Shown here piece by piece: positions 5,773 through 6,261 of a stretch of 6,261 nt of DNA; position 1 is the first letter of the stretch, and every line of letters starts with the position of its first letter. The notes beneath the pieces are model-generated. The model had not been told where the DNA came from, made no database searches, and saw only the letters and a program-made list of their open reading frames with translations. The position numbers were made by a program, and so were the translations under genes. Source of the DNA: Bacteroidales bacterium (GTDB taxonomy: Bacteria; Bacteroidota; Bacteroidia; Bacteroidales; F082); NCBI GenBank assembly GCA_029933565.1, contig JAOZNY010000176.1, positions 1 through 6,261 on the forward strand, written 5' to 3'.

Positions 5773-5807
5773 CAAAAATATTTTAATAATCAACTAATGT
5801 AAACAAA
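5773..5807 (-). promoter_or_regulatory. Putative promoter of the LiaF-like/kinase/LytTR operon
   Basis: On the minus strand TATTTTTG (5780-5773) exactly matches the TAnnTTTG -7 box, and a TTTG (5807-5804) lies 23 bases further upstream as a possible -33 element, slightly wide of the usual spacing. Transcription would start near 5766, leaving a leader of about 20 nt before the ATG at 5745. Of the three identical -7 boxes in this window, this is the one with the best partner element. Confidence 0.5.
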
Positions 5808-5812
5808 AAATC

Positions 5813-5849
5813 GGTGAATGGCGGAAATGTATCGGTGAAGAATGGTGAA
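5813..5849. repeat. Three GGTGAA direct repeats upstream of the LiaF-like operon
   Basis: GGTGAA occurs at 5813-5818, 5834-5839 and 5844-5849; the first two copies share the longer TCGGTGAA. Start-to-start distances are 21 and 10 bases, about two helical turns and one. The cluster lies just upstream of the proposed -33/-7 elements, where a LytTR-type regulator binding direct repeats could act, but it may also be chance or degenerate repeat DNA. Confidence 0.45.
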
Positions 5850-5858
5850 TAGTTATTG

Positions 5859-5926
5859 GTCATTTATGGTCATTAGTCATTAGTAGTCATTGGTCATTAG
5901 TCATTTTTTTGTCATAGGTAGTCATT
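5859..5926. repeat. Array of eight GTCAT repeats overlapping the end of the dihydrouridine synthase gene
   Basis: GTCAT begins at 5859, 5869, 5876, 5886, 5893, 5900, 5911 and 5921; seven of the eight continue as GTCATT. Distances are 7, 10 or 11 bases, with linkers such as A, AGTA or TATG. On the minus strand it reads as repeated AATGAC. The last two copies fall in the final codons and stop of the synthase gene, so the repeat has shaped that C-terminus (NNNDYL, stop). It has the look of a low-complexity intergenic expansion, not a CRISPR: the units are far too short. Confidence 0.7.
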
Positions 5927-6261
5927 GTTATTAAAATTCGTTTTTTGGGAATTATCAGAACCAATCCAATTATATTTTCTGAATGCTTCAGCCACTGCTT
6001 CCTCGTAGTCATCAAATGATTTGGTTTTTTTTATGCGGTTGAATATCTTTTGCGACTCATCAAACGACTGGGAAAGAAAACTCCAAAACTCTTTCATAAC
6101 ATTAATGGCCTGCAAACGGTGGTTCATTTTTTTGCGGTAGGCAAGGTAGAGGTCGGTGGCAAATTTGTACGCCACTTGTTTTTGTTCTTCCGTGTCAGGA
6201 ACTTGAAAACCTTTAATAATTGCCGGAAGAAATGGATCAATCAGCATGCCACGGCCAATCA
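5912..6261 (-). CDS. tRNA-dihydrouridine synthase, C-terminal 115 residues (5' end off the window)
   Basis: The gene enters from the right edge and stops at TGA 5914-5912. The visible part begins IGRGMLIDPFLPAIIKG, the FMN-phosphate-binding IGRG loop and following helix at the end of the Dus TIM barrel, and continues into the all-helical RNA-binding C-terminal domain (AYKFATDLYLAY, then MKEFWSFLSQSF, then KIFNRIKKTKSFDDYEEA). An internal ATG at 6247 is not the start, because the frame stays open through the upstream IGRG to the window edge. Dus enzymes reduce uridine to dihydrouridine in tRNA D-loops using FMN and NADPH. The paralogue cannot be assigned from this fragment. The last residues (FNNNDYL) are encoded by the GTCAT repeat array and look like a recent extension. 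It reads toward the LiaF-like operon 166 bases away with no clear terminator between, so read-through is possible. Confidence 0.85.
   Translation of the reverse strand, partial: IGRGMLIDPFLPAIIKGFQVPDTEEQKQVAYKFATDLYLAYRKKMNHRLQAINVMKEFWSFLSQSFDESQKIFNRIKKTKSFDDYEEAVAEAFRKYNWIGSDNSQKTNFNNNDYL

Noticed and set aside
5859..5926. CRISPR-like array
   Set aside because: Units are only 5-6 bases with 1-5 base linkers; there are no unique spacers of CRISPR length and no cas gene.
5912..6247. Separate 111-residue protein starting at ATG 6247
   Set aside because: The frame remains open to the window edge and the codons just before that ATG encode IGRG, part of the Dus flavin-binding loop, so this is the end of a larger gene.
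1..6261. Defence island, mobile element, or biosynthetic cluster
   Set aside because: No integrase, transposase, nuclease, methyltransferase, toxin or synthase was found; all recognisable genes are ordinary metabolic, signalling or secreted proteins.

Overview
The window looks like chromosomal DNA of a member of the Bacteroidota. The evidence is its AT-rich composition, start codons without clear Shine-Dalgarno sequences, TAnnTTTG-type -7 promoter boxes, a secreted thioredoxin with a C-terminal type IX secretion (T9SS) sorting domain, and LytS/LytTR-type two-component signalling. A marine or environmental Bacteroidales/Marinilabiliales-like organism would fit, but the genus cannot be read from the sequence. 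I see no transposase, phage gene, tRNA, rRNA or CRISPR array.

Layout from left to right. (1) Positions 1-673, minus strand: N-terminal 224 residues of a secreted lamin-tail-domain (LTD) protein whose 3' part lies beyond the left edge. (2) Positions 674-886: AT-rich intergenic DNA with the likely LTD promoter and a strong minus-strand terminator. (3) Positions 887-1224, minus strand: two very small genes overlapping by ATGA, a 49-residue zinc-ribbon protein and an unrecognised 63-residue protein. (4) Positions 1225-1461: divergent regulatory region with two inverted repeats, a -7 box and a possible 14-codon leader peptide. (5) Positions 1462-3128, plus strand: deoC (deoxyribose-phosphate aldolase), then 29 bases later the T9SS-exported thioredoxin. 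(6) Positions 5745-3180, minus strand: a compact three-gene unit made of a LiaF-like membrane protein, a LytS/YehU-type histidine kinase and a LytTR response regulator, ending in an AT-only hairpin inside the 3' end of the convergent thioredoxin gene. (7) Positions 5746-5911: spacer with a probable promoter and two families of short direct repeats. (8) Positions 5912-6261, minus strand: C-terminal end of a tRNA-dihydrouridine synthase that begins outside the window.

The clearest functional unit is the LiaF-like/kinase/LytTR operon. By analogy with Firmicutes LiaFSR it is probably an envelope-stress sensing module in which the LiaF-like protein modulates the kinase, but here it is wired to a LytS-type kinase and a LytTR DNA-binding domain. 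deoC and the secreted thioredoxin are close enough to be co-transcribed, although their biochemistry does not obviously connect. The least explained parts are the micro-operon at 887-1224, which has a possible frameshift site at its gene junction, and the structured deoC leader at 1340-1461. No gap exceeds 300 bases.
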